From an uncultured Clostridia bacterium (GTDB taxonomy: Bacteria > Bacillota > Clostridia > TANB77 > CAG-465), in NCBI GenBank assembly GCA_944383015.1, contig CALWOC010000001.1, positions 62,001 to 126,000 on the forward strand: a stretch of DNA of 64,000 nucleotides, written 5' to 3'. Every line of letters starts with the position of its first letter. Position 1 is the first letter of the stretch. Below the pieces are notes generated by a model that saw only the letters and a program-made list of their open reading frames with translations, did no database searches and was not told the DNA's origin. Shown piece after piece: positions 14,300 through 24,996 of the stretch. Position numbers and translations under genes: made by a program.

Positions 14300-15148
14300 C
14301 TATTCATTAGATATTTTTCTTTTATAGCTCATAATTTTATTTAATTTAGCTCCAAGTAATATTGTATAAAAACAAGAATATGTCCACATCATTATTAGCA
14401 TAAGTGTTGTTAAACTTCCATAAGTAATAGAAAAATTTTTAAATATATCTAAATACTTTGCAAAAACTAAAGATACTATATTTAAAGCTATTGCACCAAA
14501 AATTGCTCCATATATTTGACTTTTGAAACTGACCCTATGTTTTGGCATAAATTTATATATAAAATCAAATATAATTATAGTAGCAATTAAGAATATAATC
14601 TTTGCTCCAAATTCTGAGATAATACTTAATTCTTTAAAAAAACCACATTTATTTTGTAAAAACGACAATAAGCTATTACTAAATACTAATAATATAAGTC
14701 CTCCTATTAATAATACAATAAAAATTAATGTACTTATAACAGCTCTTAGTCTTAAAGAAAAATAATTTATATTTTCATCTTCACTAGTCTTATATATAGA
14801 CTGAAATCCCATGCTTAAAGCATAAAGACCTTTTCCTGCCGACCAAATAGTAAATATTATTGATATAGAAATAGTACCAATTGATTTTGAATATACTTCT
14901 TGTATAATTTTAATTATAATATCATTCATATTAGATGGAATAACTCTTGCTATTACATTAAATAATGTATCCTGATTTATTCCAGTATATTGTATTAATG
15001 TCAAAAGTAATATTACAAATGGAATAAAAGATAAAATTGTATAATATGAGCATTGAGCAGAATATTCTCCAATTCTACTATCACTTATACTTTTTAATAT
15101 CTTGTTTAATATATTATATTTACTTTTTAAATACTCTTTTAAACTCAT
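14300..15148 (-). CDS. YihY/BrkB-family membrane protein
   Basis: A 282-residue inner-membrane protein with six predicted segments. AQCSYYTILSFIPFVILLLT near residue 35 and the stretch IWSAGKGLYALSMGFQSIY near residue 105 are characteristic of the family once misnamed ribonuclease BN. Function unknown, membrane-associated. Gene monocistronic or first of the acetyltransferase operon (48-base gap). AGGAG precedes the ATG. Confidence 0.85.
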   Translation of the reverse strand: MSLKEYLKSKYNILNKILKSISDSRIGEYSAQCSYYTILSFIPFVILLLTLIQYTGINQDTLFNVIARVIPSNMNDIIIKIIQEVYSKSIGTISISIIFTIWSAGKGLYALSMGFQSIYKTSEDENINYFSLRLRAVISTLIFIVLLIGGLILLVFSNSLLSFLQNKCGFFKELSIISEFGAKIIFLIATIIIFDFIYKFMPKHRVSFKSQIYGAIFGAIALNIVSLVFAKYLDIFKNFSITYGSLTTLMLIMMWTYSCFYTILLGAKLNKIMSYKRKISNE

Positions 15149-15206
15149 ATTTTCTCCTATTTACTATATAATAATATTTTATGAATAAAACCAAAAAATA
15201 TAAAAA

Positions 15207-15235
15207 AACTTACTAAACTAAAAGTCTAGTAAGTT
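15207..15235 (-). terminator. Terminator of clpB
   Basis: Arms 15207-15219 and 15223-15235 pair with a single G-T wobble on the minus strand; a run of seven T follows. It stands right after the clpB stop. Confidence 0.75.
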
Positions 15236-15241
15236 CTTTAA

Positions 15242-17833
15242 TTATTTAACAATAAGCTCATCACCATTATAATCTATTTCAACTTTAGAATCTGGCAAGA
15301 TTTTTTCTTTTAATATTTCTTTTGCAATTAATGTCTCTAATTTTTTCTGAACAAATCTTTTTAAAGGTCTTGCACCATAAACTTCATCATATCCATTATC
15401 TATTAAATAATCCTTTGCACTTTGAGTTAATTCTATAGTAATTCTTTTATCTTCTAGTCTCTTCTCAAGGTCTTTAATAAGTAATTCTAATATTTTACTT
15501 ACCTCTTGTTTCATAAGTGGTTTATAAAATACTATTTCATCTAAACGATTTAAAAATTCTGGTCTAAAACTCTTTTTAAGAAGCATATTAACTTTATCTT
15601 TTGCATCTTGAGATATAGTTCCATCTTTTTCTATTCCTTCAAGTATATACTCTGATCCTAAATTAGATGTAAGTATAATTATAGTATTTTTAAAATCTAC
15701 TGTTCTTCCTTGTGAATCAGTTATTCTTCCATCATCTAAAACTTGAAGCAATATATTAAATACGTCTGGATGTGCCTTTTCTATTTCATCAAATAATACT
15801 ACAGAATATGGTTTTCTTCTTACAGCCTCTGTTAATTGACCACCTTCTTCATATCCTACATATCCTGGAGGTGCACCAATTAATCTTGAAACAGAATATT
15901 TTTCCATATATTCGGACATATCTATTCTTACCATATTATGCTCATCATCAAAAAGACACTCTGCAAGAGACTTTGCAAGTTCTGTTTTACCAACACCAGT
16001 AGGACCTAGGAAAAGAAATGAACCTATTGGTTTACGAGGATCTCCAATTCCTGCTCTAGAACGCATAATTGCCTCAGATACTTTTTCAACTGCCTCATCT
16101 TGACCTATTACTCTTTTGTGTAGTAATTCTCCTAAATGAAGTATTTTCTCTCTTTCACCTTCCATTAATTTTGCAACAGGTATTCCAGTCCATCTAGATA
16201 CAATTTTTGCAATTTCATCATCAGTAACTTTGTTTCTTAATAGTCCATCTTCTTTACTCTTTTCTGATAACTCTTCTTCAATTTTTAATTCTTGTTGTAA
16301 TTTTGGTAGCTTGCCATACTTAAGTTCAGCAGCTTTGTTTAATTCATAATTTCTTTCTGCCTTTTCTATTTGTGCATTTACACTCTCAATCTCTTCACGC
16401 AATTTTTGAACTTTAACAATTGCTTCTTTCTCATTTTCCCATTTTGCCTTCATTCCATCAAATTTAGATTTTAATTCTGCTTTTTCTTTAGATATATTTG
16501 AAAGCCTCTTTTTTGACATTTCATCTTTTTCTTTACTTAAAGCAGTTTCTTCTATTTCAAGCTGCATTATCTTTCTTGAAATTTCATCAAGTTCTATAGG
16601 CATTGATTCCATTTCTGTTTTTATCATTGCACAAGCTTCATCTACTAAGTCTATTGCTTTATCTGGCAAAAATCTATCTGTAATATACCTATTAGATAAA
16701 GTAGCTGCAGCAATAAGACTACTATCTGAAATTTTAACACCATGATATACTTCATATCTTTCTTTTAATCCTCTAAGTATTGTAATAGTATCTTCTACAG
16801 TTGGTTCATCAACCATTACGGGTTGAAAACGTCTTTCAAGAGCTTGATCCTTTTCTATATATTTTCTATATTCATTTAAAGTAGTCGCACCAATACAGTG
16901 TAATTCTCCTCTTGCAAGCATTGGCTTTAATATATTACCAGCGTCCATTGCACCATCAGTTTTTCCAGCACCTACTATAGTATGTATTTCATCTATAAAT
17001 AATATTATTTTTCCTTCACTCTTTTTTATTTCTTGAAGTACAGCTTTTAACCTTTCTTCAAATTCTCCTCTATACTTAGCACCGGCAACAAGAAGTCCCA
17101 TATCTAGTGAAAATATTGTACAATCTTTAAGTCCTTCAGGAACATCTCCTCTTACAATACGTAAAGCAAGTCCTTCTGCAATTGCTGTTTTACCAACACC
17201 TGGCTCTCCAATCAAACAAGGATTATTTTTAGTCTTTCTTGATAATATTCTAATTACATTTCTAATCTCATTATCTCTTCCTATTACAGGGTCAAGTTTT
17301 TGATTACGTGCAAGTTCAACTAAATTCTGACCATATTTTTTTAATGCATCATATGTCTCCTCTGGATTATCTGTTGTAACTCTTGTATTTCCTCTAACAC
17401 TAGATAGTACTTTCAAAAATCCAGTTTTGGTAATATTATATTTTTTAAATATCTCTTTTAACTCTCCAGTAACTTTATCTATAATTGCAAGCATAATATG
17501 TTCAACAGATACATATTCATCTTTCATTCTTTTTGCAATGCTTTCAGCACTTTGAAGAACAAAATCAACATCTTGAGACACATATATGCCATTACTTGGT
17601 CTTGCACCACCTGTAACTTTTGGCATACTTTTAACTCTTCTTTCTATATCATCTTGTAATGTATCAGCAATTCCCATTTTCTTCATTAGTTCTTTTATTA
17701 AGCTATTTTCTTGCTCTAAAAGTGCAAGTAATATATGCTCTAATTCTATTTGTGGATTTTGATTTTCTATAGCAATTGACTGAGCATTATTAATAGCTTC
17801 AATTGATTTTTGTGTAAAATTTTGTGCATTCAT
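15242..17833 (-). CDS. clpB: ClpB disaggregase
   Basis: An 863-residue Hsp100 protein that rescues aggregated proteins with DnaK. Two N-terminal Clp repeats, AAA-1 with Walker [14 protein letters not shown] near residue 200 and [12 protein letters not shown], a long coiled-coil middle domain (about residues 400-520, distinguishing it from ClpC/ClpA) and AAA-2 with [13 protein letters not shown] near residue 600. No ClpP-binding loop is apparent. The ATG at 17833 is chosen over one 27 bases upstream because AAAGGAGGG stands just before it. The promoter is covered by a CIRCE operator, so HrcA control is expected. Confidence 0.95.
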   Translation of the reverse strand: MNAQNFTQKSIEAINNAQSIAIENQNPQIELEHILLALLEQENSLIKELMKKMGIADTLQDDIERRVKSMPKVTGGARPSNGIYVSQDVDFVLQSAESIAKRMKDEYVSVEHIMLAIIDKVTGELKEIFKKYNITKTGFLKVLSSVRGNTRVTTDNPEETYDALKKYGQNLVELARNQKLDPVIGRDNEIRNVIRILSRKTKNNPCLIGEPGVGKTAIAEGLALRIVRGDVPEGLKDCTIFSLDMGLLVAGAKYRGEFEERLKAVLQEIKKSEGKIILFIDEIHTIVGAGKTDGAMDAGNILKPMLARGELHCIGATTLNEYRKYIEKDQALERRFQPVMVDEPTVEDTITILRGLKERYEVYHGVKISDSSLIAAATLSNRYITDRFLPDKAIDLVDEACAMIKTEMESMPIELDEISRKIMQLEIEETALSKEKDEMSKKRLSNISKEKAELKSKFDGMKAKWENEKEAIVKVQKLREEIESVNAQIEKAERNYELNKAAELKYGKLPKLQQELKIEEELSEKSKEDGLLRNKVTDDEIAKIVSRWTGIPVAKLMEGEREKILHLGELLHKRVIGQDEAVEKVSEAIMRSRAGIGDPRKPIGSFLFLGPTGVGKTELAKSLAECLFDDEHNMVRIDMSEYMEKYSVSRLIGAPPGYVGYEEGGQLTEAVRRKPYSVVLFDEIEKAHPDVFNILLQVLDDGRITDSQGRTVDFKNTIIILTSNLGSEYILEGIEKDGTISQDAKDKVNMLLKKSFRPEFLNRLDEIVFYKPLMKQEVSKILELLIKDLEKRLEDKRITIELTQSAKDYLIDNGYDEVYGARPLKRFVQKKLETLIAKEILKEKILPDSKVEIDYNGDELIVK

Positions 17834-17881
17834 AATTATCCCTCCTTTTAGATAATACATAATTATTTTTACGCAATATAT

Positions 17882-17910
17882 ATTATATCACTTATTTTTA
17901 GCACTTTCAA
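17882..17910 (-). promoter_or_regulatory. clpB promoter
   Basis: TTGAAA (17905-17910), 17-base spacer, TATAAT (17882-17887) on the minus strand. The -35 box lies inside the first CIRCE element. Confidence 0.85.
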
Positions 17911-17924
17911 TGTTAGAGTGCTAA
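17898..17924. promoter_or_regulatory. CIRCE operator 1 (clpB side)
   Basis: TTAGCACTT-N9-GAGTGCTAA: one base differs from the CIRCE consensus TTAGCACTC-N9-GAGTGCTAA, the binding site of the heat-shock repressor HrcA. It overlaps the clpB -35 box. Confidence 0.9.
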
Positions 17925-17937
17925 TTTTTTTATTTTT

Positions 17938-17964
17938 TTAGCACTCTTTTCTTGACAGTGCTAA
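17938..17964. promoter_or_regulatory. CIRCE operator 2 (htpG side)
   Basis: TTAGCACTC-N9-CAGTGCTAA: one mismatch to the consensus, in the other arm than in operator 1. It overlaps the htpG -35 box. The two operators are 13 bases apart. Confidence 0.9.
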
Positions 17965-17980
17965 AAACTAGGTATATAAT
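17952..17980 (+). promoter_or_regulatory. htpG promoter
   Basis: TTGACA (17952-17957), 17 bases, TATAAT (17975-17980): exact consensus in both boxes. The -35 is in the spacer and right arm of CIRCE operator 2. Confidence 0.85.
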
Positions 17981-18007
17981 TACTTAATGAAAAAGGAGAT
18001 GTTATTA

Positions 18008-19888
18008 ATGAGTAAAAAACAATTTAAAGCAGAGTCAAAAAGACTACTAGACTTAATGATTAACTCTATTTATACAAATAAGGAAATATTTTTAAGAGAA
18101 CTAATATCTAATGCAAGTGATGCTCTAGACAAACGTTACTATGGTTCAATGACGCAAAAGAAAGAAAATATAGATAAAAGTAATTTAAAAATTAAAATAT
18201 CTATAGATAAAGATAATAAAACTCTTACAATTGAAGATAATGGTTGCGGAATGAGTAAAGAAGAACTAGAAAATAATTTAGGAACAATTGCAAAAAGTGG
18301 TTCTTTAGCTTTTAAACAAGCACAAGAAAAACAGGAAGATGTAGATATAATAGGTCAATTTGGTGTTGGATTTTATTCTTGTTTTATGGTAAGTAATGAA
18401 GTATCTGTAATTTCTAAGTCATTAGATAATGATGCTTATATTTGGAATTCAAAAGGTGTTGATGGATATACAATTGAGCCAACTCAAAAAGATGAAATTG
18501 GTACTAAAATTATATTAAAAATAAAAGAAGATACAGAAGACGAAAAATACAGTAGATATTTAGAAACATATACTATTAAAAATTTAGTAAAAAAATATTC
18601 AGATTATATTCATTATCCTATAATTATGGATGTTGAACATGAAAAATTAAAAGAAGGTACAAAAAATGAATACGAAAAAATAACTGAAACTGAAACATTA
18701 AATAGTATGGTACCTTTATGGAAAAAGAAAAAATCTGAAATAACACAAGAAGAATATGACTCATTCTATACTTCTAAATTTTCAGATTTTAGTAAACCTC
18801 AAAAAGTTATCCACACACAAGCTGAAGGAACATTTAGCTATAATGCTTTATTATTTATTCCTTCTCATCTACCTTATGATTTTTACACCAAACAATATGA
18901 AAAAGGATTACAATTATATTCTAATGGTGTACTAATAATGGAAAAATGTGAGGAACTACTTCCAGATTACTTTAGTTTTGTTAAAGGCTTAGTTGATAGT
19001 CCAGATTTATCTTTAAATATTTCAAGAGAGATGCTACAACATGATAGACAATTAAAAACTCTTGCTAAAAATATTGAGAAAAAAATTAATTCAGAACTTA
19101 CAAAAATGCTAAATAACGAAAGGGACGAATATATTAAATTATTCAACAATTTTGGCACACAACTTAAATATGGTGCATATGACAATTATGGAATAGACAA
19201 AGATAAACTAAAAGATTTATTAATGTTTTACTCTTCTAATGATAAAAAACTTACTACTTTAAAAGAATATGTAGAAAGAATGAAAGATGATCAAAAAGAA
19301 ATATATTACGCTTGTGGTGAAACTTTAGATAAAATAGATATGCTACCACAAGTTGAAAAAGTTAAAGAAAAAGGATATGAAATACTATATCTAACTGAAA
19401 ATATAGACGAATTTGTTATTCATTCCTTAGCAAACTATAATGATAAAAAATTTACCAATATATGTACAAATGAATTAGATTTAGATTCAGAAGAAGAAAA
19501 AGAAAAACTAAAAAAGGAAAATGAGGAAAATAAAGAGATGCTTGACACAATGAAAACAGCTTTAAATAATGAAGTTCAACTTGTTAGATTTACACATAGA
19601 CTAAAAAATCATCCAGTATGTCTTACTAGTGAAGGTGCAATATCTCTTGAAATGGAAAAAGTAATTAACGCAATGCCTACAGATCAAAATATAAAAGCAC
19701 AAAAAGTGCTTGAAATAAATGAAGATCATCCAATTGCAAATAAACTAAAGGAATTATATATAGAAGATAAAGAAAAACTAAAAGATTATTCTAAAATACT
19801 TTATTCACAAGCTAGACTTATTGAAGGAATGAGTGTAGAAAATCCTACTGAAATTTCTAATTTAATATGTGATATAATGGCAAAATAA
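18008..19888 (+). CDS. htpG: HtpG, Hsp90-type chaperone
   Basis: A 626-residue Hsp90 homolog. The GHKL ATPase domain shows [12 protein letters not shown] near residue 28, [11 protein letters not shown] near residue 78 and [12 protein letters not shown] near residue 116; the middle domain has NISREMLQ near residue 340. Client remodelling with ATP in the cytosol. The ATG at 18008 is chosen because AAAGGAG (17991-17997) precedes it by ten bases; ATGs upstream overlap the ribosome binding site or transcription start. In Bacillus subtilis htpG is not under HrcA; here its promoter carries a CIRCE. Confidence 0.95.
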   Translation: MSKKQFKAESKRLLDLMINSIYTNKEIFLRELISNASDALDKRYYGSMTQKKENIDKSNLKIKISIDKDNKTLTIEDNGCGMSKEELENNLGTIAKSGSLAFKQAQEKQEDVDIIGQFGVGFYSCFMVSNEVSVISKSLDNDAYIWNSKGVDGYTIEPTQKDEIGTKIILKIKEDTEDEKYSRYLETYTIKNLVKKYSDYIHYPIIMDVEHEKLKEGTKNEYEKITETETLNSMVPLWKKKKSEITQEEYDSFYTSKFSDFSKPQKVIHTQAEGTFSYNALLFIPSHLPYDFYTKQYEKGLQLYSNGVLIMEKCEELLPDYFSFVKGLVDSPDLSLNISREMLQHDRQLKTLAKNIEKKINSELTKMLNNERDEYIKLFNNFGTQLKYGAYDNYGIDKDKLKDLLMFYSSNDKKLTTLKEYVERMKDDQKEIYYACGETLDKIDMLPQVEKVKEKGYEILYLTENIDEFVIHSLANYNDKKFTNICTNELDLDSEEEKEKLKKENEENKEMLDTMKTALNNEVQLVRFTHRLKNHPVCLTSEGAISLEMEKVINAMPTDQNIKAQKVLEINEDHPIANKLKELYIEDKEKLKDYSKILYSQARLIEGMSVENPTEISNLICDIMAK

Positions 19889-19897
19889 CAAAATGCA

Positions 19898-19933
19898 ATA
19901 AAAAATGTTGAAGTTTTCTTCAACATTTTTTAT
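19898..19933. terminator. Bidirectional terminator between htpG and the GNAT gene
   Basis: A perfect 16-base stem (19898-19913 with 19918-19933) with loop TTTT, A-rich left arm and T-rich right arm. It overlaps the stop codon of the convergent minus-strand gene, so it serves both. Confidence 0.85.
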
Positions 19934-20415
19934 TTATCTAACTTTTTTATATAACTATGCATTCTTGCATGATAATTACTTTTTTCATAAAATTTTTTTG
20001 CATTATCATTATACGCAAATACATCAATATACACATAATCACACCCAAAACTTTTAAAATATTCTTCCATTTTTTCTAAAAGTTTTCTACCAATACCTTT
20101 TGATCTTTCTTTTTGTGTTGTTACAAGTTCTAACACTTCTCCTGCTTTTGGGCACTTATAATCTAAGTAATCTTCCTCTGTATACTTTCTAAGTATTCCC
20201 GCTATCATTCCTTTTATTTTACTATTTTCTATATATAGATATATTTTTCCGTTATTCATTTTAACCTCATTTAATAAATTAACTATATATTTTTCTCTAT
20301 ATTCTTCTCCTACTCTATCAAGCTCATCTTTATCTATACTTACAATATATTCTTCTAGCTCAACAAGTAAATCTCTTACTTCTTCAATATATTTATCTTC
20401 ATATTCTATAATCAT
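19930..20415 (-). CDS. GNAT acetyltransferase
   Basis: A 161-residue acetyltransferase. The acetyl-CoA-binding motif is TTQKERSKGIGRKLLEKMEE near residue 98, then DVFAYNDNAKKFYEKSNY. The substrate is unknown. It follows the TtcA-like gene by 3 bases and is the last gene of the operon that begins with csoR. Confidence 0.85.
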   Translation of the reverse strand: MIIEYEDKYIEEVRDLLVELEEYIVSIDKDELDRVGEEYREKYIVNLLNEVKMNNGKIYLYIENSKIKGMIAGILRKYTEEDYLDYKCPKAGEVLELVTTQKERSKGIGRKLLEKMEEYFKSFGCDYVYIDVFAYNDNAKKFYEKSNYHARMHSYIKKLDK

Positions 20416-20418
20416 TTT

Positions 20419-21273
20419 TTACACATCCTTATTTTCTTGTTTTTTATCATAATCATCTAAAAAGTGATGTACTTTTCCATCTTTTACATATGAAATTATT
20501 GTATTTAAATTAACATTTTTAGTACTATTATATATGTTCATATCTACTTTATCGTAAACACTTCTTAACTGTTTTAAAAGATTTTTCATTTCTTCTCTTT
20601 TTGATGCTGCTTCATTATTTCCTGGATTTGTATACTTTTCTGTTATTTTACATGCACACTGTATAAATTCTAAATTATTATAATCTCTCCATGAAATTAT
20701 ATCTGCCTCTTTAACATAATAAAGTGGTCTTATAAGCTCCATTCCCTCATGATAAGTACTATGAAGCTTTGGCATCATTGTTTGCATTTGAGCACCATAT
20801 AACATTCCCATAAGAATTGTTTCAACGACATCATCAAAATGATGTCCAAGTGCAATTTTATTGCATCCTAATTCTCTAGCTTTTTTATATAAATATCCTC
20901 TTCTCATTCTTGCACATAAATAACACGGATGATCATCTACTTTTTCTACTACCTTAAAAATATTACTTTCAAATATCGTTATTGGAATATTAAGAAGTTT
21001 TGCATTATCTATTATCTTTTGTCTATTTGCATCATTATATCCCGGGTCCATAACTAAAAATACTAACTCAAAATCCATTTGTCTATGTCTTTTTATCTCT
21101 TGCATACACTTTGCAAGAAGCATAGAATCTTTTCCACCAGAAATACATACAGCAATCTTATCTCCATCTTTTATCATTTCAAATTCCTTAATTCCTTGTA
21201 CAAACTTTAACCAAATACTTTTTCTAAAAGTGGATGTAATACTATTTTCTATATCTTTATATCTCTCTTCCAT
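20419..21273 (-). CDS. ttcA: TtcA-like tRNA 2-thiocytidine biosynthesis protein
   Basis: A 284-residue ATP-dependent thiolation enzyme. The PP-loop is ISGGKDSML near residue 44; CYLCARMRRGYLYKKA near residue 117 provides the Cys-x2-Cys pair and CACKITEKY a third Cys, matching the iron-sulfur cluster ligands of the TtcA family; GHHFDDVVETILM is the usual helix after it. TtcA makes 2-thiocytidine in tRNA; a related thiolase for another base cannot be excluded. Its start overlaps the end of the TcdA gene by 17 bases. Confidence 0.8.
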   Translation of the reverse strand: MEERYKDIENSITSTFRKSIWLKFVQGIKEFEMIKDGDKIAVCISGGKDSMLLAKCMQEIKRHRQMDFELVFLVMDPGYNDANRQKIIDNAKLLNIPITIFESNIFKVVEKVDDHPCYLCARMRRGYLYKKARELGCNKIALGHHFDDVVETILMGMLYGAQMQTMMPKLHSTYHEGMELIRPLYYVKEADIISWRDYNNLEFIQCACKITEKYTNPGNNEAASKREEMKNLLKQLRSVYDKVDMNIYNSTKNVNLNTIISYVKDGKVHHFLDDYDKKQENKDV

Positions 21274-21967
21274 TTTCTTCTCCTATTTTAATAATATCTT
21301 TAACTACTTCTCCAGATATAATAAGTCCTGCAACAGAAGGAACAAAAGAAATACTTCCAGGAATATTTTTCTCTTTACATACCTTTGGCTCTTCTTTAGA
21401 ATAGAGTACTTTATATTTTTTTATTCCAGCTTTTTTTATTTCTTTTCTCATAATTCTAGCAAGTGGACACATACTTGTCCTACTTATATCTGATACCTCA
21501 AATTTAGTAGGATCAAGTTTATTTCCTGTTCCCATTGAAGAAATGATTGGAATATTTAATTCTTGTGCATCCTTTGCAAGCTCAATTTTAGATTTAATAG
21601 TATCTATTGCATCAACAATATAATTTACACTTGAATCTAAAATATTATTTTTTTTATTTGATTCGTAAAATTCTCTATATACTTTTACTTTAGCACTAGG
21701 ATTTATATCTAATATTCTATCCTTCATTAAATCTACTTTATATTTTCCAATTGTACTATGGAGTGCATGAAGCTGTCTATTTAAGTTAGTAATATCTACA
21801 GTATCATCATCTATTAAAATAAAATTTCCTATTCCTGCTCTTGCAAGCCCTTCAACAACAAAAGAACCAACTCCTCCTATACCAAATACAGCAACTTTTG
21901 CTAAATGTAATCTATCTATATTTTCTTTTCCAATTAAAAGCTCTTCTCTAGAAAACTCATCTATCAT
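21257..21967 (-). CDS. tcdA: tRNA threonylcarbamoyladenosine dehydratase (TcdA)
   Basis: A 236-residue ThiF/E1-like protein: nucleotide-binding FGIGGVGSFVVEGLARAGIG near residue 29, IDDDTVDITNLNRQ with the ATP-contacting Asn and Arg, and DAIDTIKSKIEL. This short form of the E1 family cyclises t6A to ct6A in tRNA; MoeB/ThiF roles are less likely because no ThiS/MoaD gene adjoins. TsaE and TsaB for t6A are encoded elsewhere in the window. The start codon overlaps the stop of the HD gene (TAATG). Confidence 0.8.
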   Translation of the reverse strand: MIDEFSREELLIGKENIDRLHLAKVAVFGIGGVGSFVVEGLARAGIGNFILIDDDTVDITNLNRQLHALHSTIGKYKVDLMKDRILDINPSAKVKVYREFYESNKKNNILDSSVNYIVDAIDTIKSKIELAKDAQELNIPIISSMGTGNKLDPTKFEVSDISRTSMCPLARIMRKEIKKAGIKKYKVLYSKEEPKVCKEKNIPGSISFVPSVAGLIISGEVVKDIIKIGEENGREI

Positions 21968-22545
21968 TAATTTTCTCCCATTTCTTGATTTACTTTATCT
22001 TCACAGTCTCTCATTGCAAGTATTGTTTTATCTATCAAATCATCTAAAGACCAACCAAGCATTTGAGCTCCTTGAGAAATAACATCTCTTGAACAACCTG
22101 CTGCAAATTTTTTATCTTTAAATTTTTTCTTCATTGACTTTAATTCTAAATCTTTTGAACTTTTTGATGGTCTCATAAGTACAGCTGCACCTATTAGACC
22201 TGTAAGCTCATCTACAGCATATAATACTTTTTCCATCTCATGCTCTGGTTTTATATCTACTGTCAAATTATATCCATGACTTGCTGTAGCATGAATAATA
22301 TCTTCATCTATTCCATTTTCTCTCATTATTTCTTGAGACTTTATACAGTGTTCATCTGGATATTTTTCAAAGTCCAAATCATGTAGTAGTCCAACCATCC
22401 CCCATTTTTCTTCTTCTTTTTCATATCCTAATTCTCTTGCAAAATATCTCATTACTCCCTCTACTGTAAGGCCATGTCTTAAATGAAATGGTTCACTGTT
22501 ATATTCTTTTAATAATTTTAATGCATCATCTCTTGTAATACTCAT
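21967..22545 (-). CDS. HD-domain hydrolase (HDIG type)
   Basis: A 192-residue HD-fold protein: HGLTVEGVMRYFARELG supplies the first His, GLLHDLDFEKYPDEHC the His-Asp pair, and ATASHGY a further His. These are complete metal ligands, in contrast to the pseudo-HD pair at 1171-2364. Members of this group hydrolyse phosphates of nucleotides; the substrate is unknown. It lies between copA and tcdA, 16 bases after copA, with GGGGGAAA as its ribosome binding site. Confidence 0.8.
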   Translation of the reverse strand: MSITRDDALKLLKEYNSEPFHLRHGLTVEGVMRYFARELGYEKEEEKWGMVGLLHDLDFEKYPDEHCIKSQEIMRENGIDEDIIHATASHGYNLTVDIKPEHEMEKVLYAVDELTGLIGAAVLMRPSKSSKDLELKSMKKKFKDKKFAAGCSRDVISQGAQMLGWSLDDLIDKTILAMRDCEDKVNQEMGEN

Positions 22546-22561
22546 TGCTAATTTCCCCCAA

Positions 22562-24766
22562 TCATTTTATTTTAATATTTCTTAATCTAAGTGCATTTAA
22601 TACAACTGTTATACTACTTAATGTCATTGCCAGTGCTCCAAACATTGGATTCATTGTTATTCCAAATGAACTTAATATTCCCATAGCAATAGGTATCATA
22701 CAAATATTATATATAAATGCCCAAAATAGATTTTCTTTAATATTTATTATAGTCTTTTTACTTATAATAATCAAATCATTTATTCTATCTAAATTATCAT
22801 TCATTATTACAACATTACTACTATCCATTGCAATATCTGTTCCACTTGAAACGGACACACCAATATCTGCTGTAACTAAACTTACACTATCGTTTATTCC
22901 ATCTCCACACATCATAACAAGTCCATCTTTTTTTAAATCTTTAACAACTTGTGCTTTTTCAGATGGCAAAACATTTGCCTTTATCTTATCTATTCCAACT
23001 TCTTTTGCTATAGCTTCTGCAGTTTTTTCGTTATCTCCTGTAAGCATTAAAACCTCAATATTTTTTTCTTTTATTTTTCTTACAACTTCTTTTATATTTT
23101 CTTTTATAACATCTTTTACTCCAATTAATGCAAGCAACTTTCCATTTTTTGAAACAAAAAGTATACTATTTCCATTTTCAATAAGAAGATTTAAATCATT
23201 ATTTACATTAACTTCTATATTATTTTTATCCATTAATTTTTTATTTCCTATGATAAAGTTATCTCCTGCAATATTTGCCAATACTCCAAATCCAGCTATT
23301 GCACTAAAATTTTGAACTTCAATAAACTCTATATTTCTTTTAACTGCTTCATTTACAATTGCCATAGCAATAGGATGTTCAGATTTTCTTTCTATACTTG
23401 CAATACATTTTAATAGCTCTTCTTCACTCATATCTGAATAATTAAAAATTTTAGATACAGTAAGTTTGCCTTTAGTAATTGTTCCCGTTTTATCTAAAAC
23501 CACAGTCTTTACTTTATGTGCATTTTCTAATGCTTCACTAGATTTTACAAGAAGTCCTCTTTTTGTACACTCTCCTGATGATATAACTATCGCAAGAGGT
23601 GTTGCAAGTCCTAAACTACATGGACATGCCACAACTAATATACTTACAAAAGTATTAATAGCTACAGTAATATCCTTACTAATTAGTAACCAAATAATAA
23701 AACTTAAAATTGCAATAAGTATTACAATTGGTACAAATATACCACTAATTTTATCTGCGACTCTAGATATTGGTGCTTTAGTATTAGTAGCTTCTGCAAC
23801 CATTCTAACAATTTCTGATACTGTTGATTCTTTTCCTATCTTTTCAGCTTCATAATATATTGATCCTTCATAATTTATACTTCCAGCAATTACCTTGTCA
23901 CCTTTTTGTCTTTTAACAGGAATACTTTCTCCTGTTATAAATGACTCATCTATATGAGTTATACCATCAGTTACTGTACCGTCTACTGCAATCTTTTCTC
24001 CAGGTTTACAAACAACAATATCACCTTTATTTATCTCATCAAGGGTTACTGTTTTTTCTTTACCATTTTTTAGTATAACTGCAAGATTTGGAGTAATTGT
24101 CATAAGCTCTTGTAATGCTTCCTTAGTTTTATCTTTATTTCTTCCTTCAATGTATTTTCCAATTTTTATAAAAGTAATAATTATTGCTACTGACTCAAAA
24201 TACAATTTTCCTGTATAGCTATAATCTCCATTAAATATCTTATATGTAGAATATATACTATAAATCATACTTGCAAATACTCCAATAGTAACTAATGTGT
24301 CCATATTAGGTGTTAAATGTATTAAATTTTTAAAACCATTTTTTAATATATCTTTTCCAATAAACATTACTATAACAGCAAGAACAAATAATGATATAGC
24401 ATAATTTAATGGATAAATACTCATATCTAAAAATGGTATTTGTGGTAATCCAATCATATGAGACATAGAAATATATAATGTAATCACTGCTAAAACTGCA
24501 AGTGCTATTAATTTATATTTTTCATTTGCTTTTTTCTTTTCTTCTTTTTCAAGTCTATCTATTCCTAAACTTTCAAAGCCAGCTTTTGATACAAATTTTT
24601 CTACATCCTCAAGAGTTAGTTTCTCATCATCGTACTCAATTGATGCATTATTCATAACCAAATTAACTGAAGCTGTTACTCCATCTTGTTTGTTTAAATA
24701 TTTTTCAAGTCCAGAAGAACAAGCACTACATGTCATGCCACCTATCTTTAATAATACCTTTTTCAA
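22562..24766 (-). CDS. copA: Copper-exporting P1B-type ATPase CopA
   Basis: A 734-residue Cu+ exporter in the membrane. One N-terminal HMA domain with GGMTCSACSSGL near residue 8, eight membrane segments, TGES near residue 275, ACPCSLGLATPLAI (CPC), DKTGTITKG and GDGINDSV. The start is TTG (24766), eight bases after AAGGAG; no ATG fits. It lies 5 bases after copZ in the csoR operon. The SerVal after GDGIND, where many members have AlaPro, is a minor variant. Confidence 0.93.
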   Translation of the reverse strand: MKKVLLKIGGMTCSACSSGLEKYLNKQDGVTASVNLVMNNASIEYDDEKLTLEDVEKFVSKAGFESLGIDRLEKEEKKKANEKYKLIALAVLAVITLYISMSHMIGLPQIPFLDMSIYPLNYAISLFVLAVIVMFIGKDILKNGFKNLIHLTPNMDTLVTIGVFASMIYSIYSTYKIFNGDYSYTGKLYFESVAIIITFIKIGKYIEGRNKDKTKEALQELMTITPNLAVILKNGKEKTVTLDEINKGDIVVCKPGEKIAVDGTVTDGITHIDESFITGESIPVKRQKGDKVIAGSINYEGSIYYEAEKIGKESTVSEIVRMVAEATNTKAPISRVADKISGIFVPIVILIAILSFIIWLLISKDITVAINTFVSILVVACPCSLGLATPLAIVISSGECTKRGLLVKSSEALENAHKVKTVVLDKTGTITKGKLTVSKIFNYSDMSEEELLKCIASIERKSEHPIAMAIVNEAVKRNIEFIEVQNFSAIAGFGVLANIAGDNFIIGNKKLMDKNNIEVNVNNDLNLLIENGNSILFVSKNGKLLALIGVKDVIKENIKEVVRKIKEKNIEVLMLTGDNEKTAEAIAKEVGIDKIKANVLPSEKAQVVKDLKKDGLVMMCGDGINDSVSLVTADIGVSVSSGTDIAMDSSNVVIMNDNLDRINDLIIISKKTIINIKENLFWAFIYNICMIPIAMGILSSFGITMNPMFGALAMTLSSITVVLNALRLRNIKIK

Positions 24767-24771
24767 AATAC

Positions 24772-24978
24772 CTACTCCTTACATTCAAAACCAGCATCTT
24801 CAATTGCTTCTTTTATATCATCTAAAGATGTAATGTTTTCATCATATTCTATATTTGCTTTTTTTTCTTCAAAGCTTACAGAAGCTTTTACTGTCTCAAG
24901 TCCATTTAATACTCTCTCAAGTCTACTTGAACATCCTGTACAATGCATTCCATTAATTTTTAATTCGATTTTATTCAT
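24772..24978 (-). CDS. copZ: Copper chaperone CopZ
   Basis: A 68-residue HMA domain. NGMHCTGCSSRLERVL carries the Cys-x2-Cys copper site with the Met before it that is typical of copper chaperones. It would hand Cu+ to the adjacent CopA. AGGAGG precedes the ATG. Confidence 0.9.
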   Translation of the reverse strand: MNKIELKINGMHCTGCSSRLERVLNGLETVKASVSFEEKKANIEYDENITSLDDIKEAIEDAGFECKE

Positions 24979-24996
24979 AATAATTACCTCCTAAAT

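Noticed and set aside
22545-23315. 256-codon plus-strand frame opposite copA
   Set aside because: It is antisense to the conserved motifs of copA, has an Ile/Ser/Phe-rich shadow composition and no ribosome binding site.
23466-23855. 129-codon plus-strand frame opposite copA
   Set aside because: Complement of the phosphorylation domain of CopA; no initiation signals.
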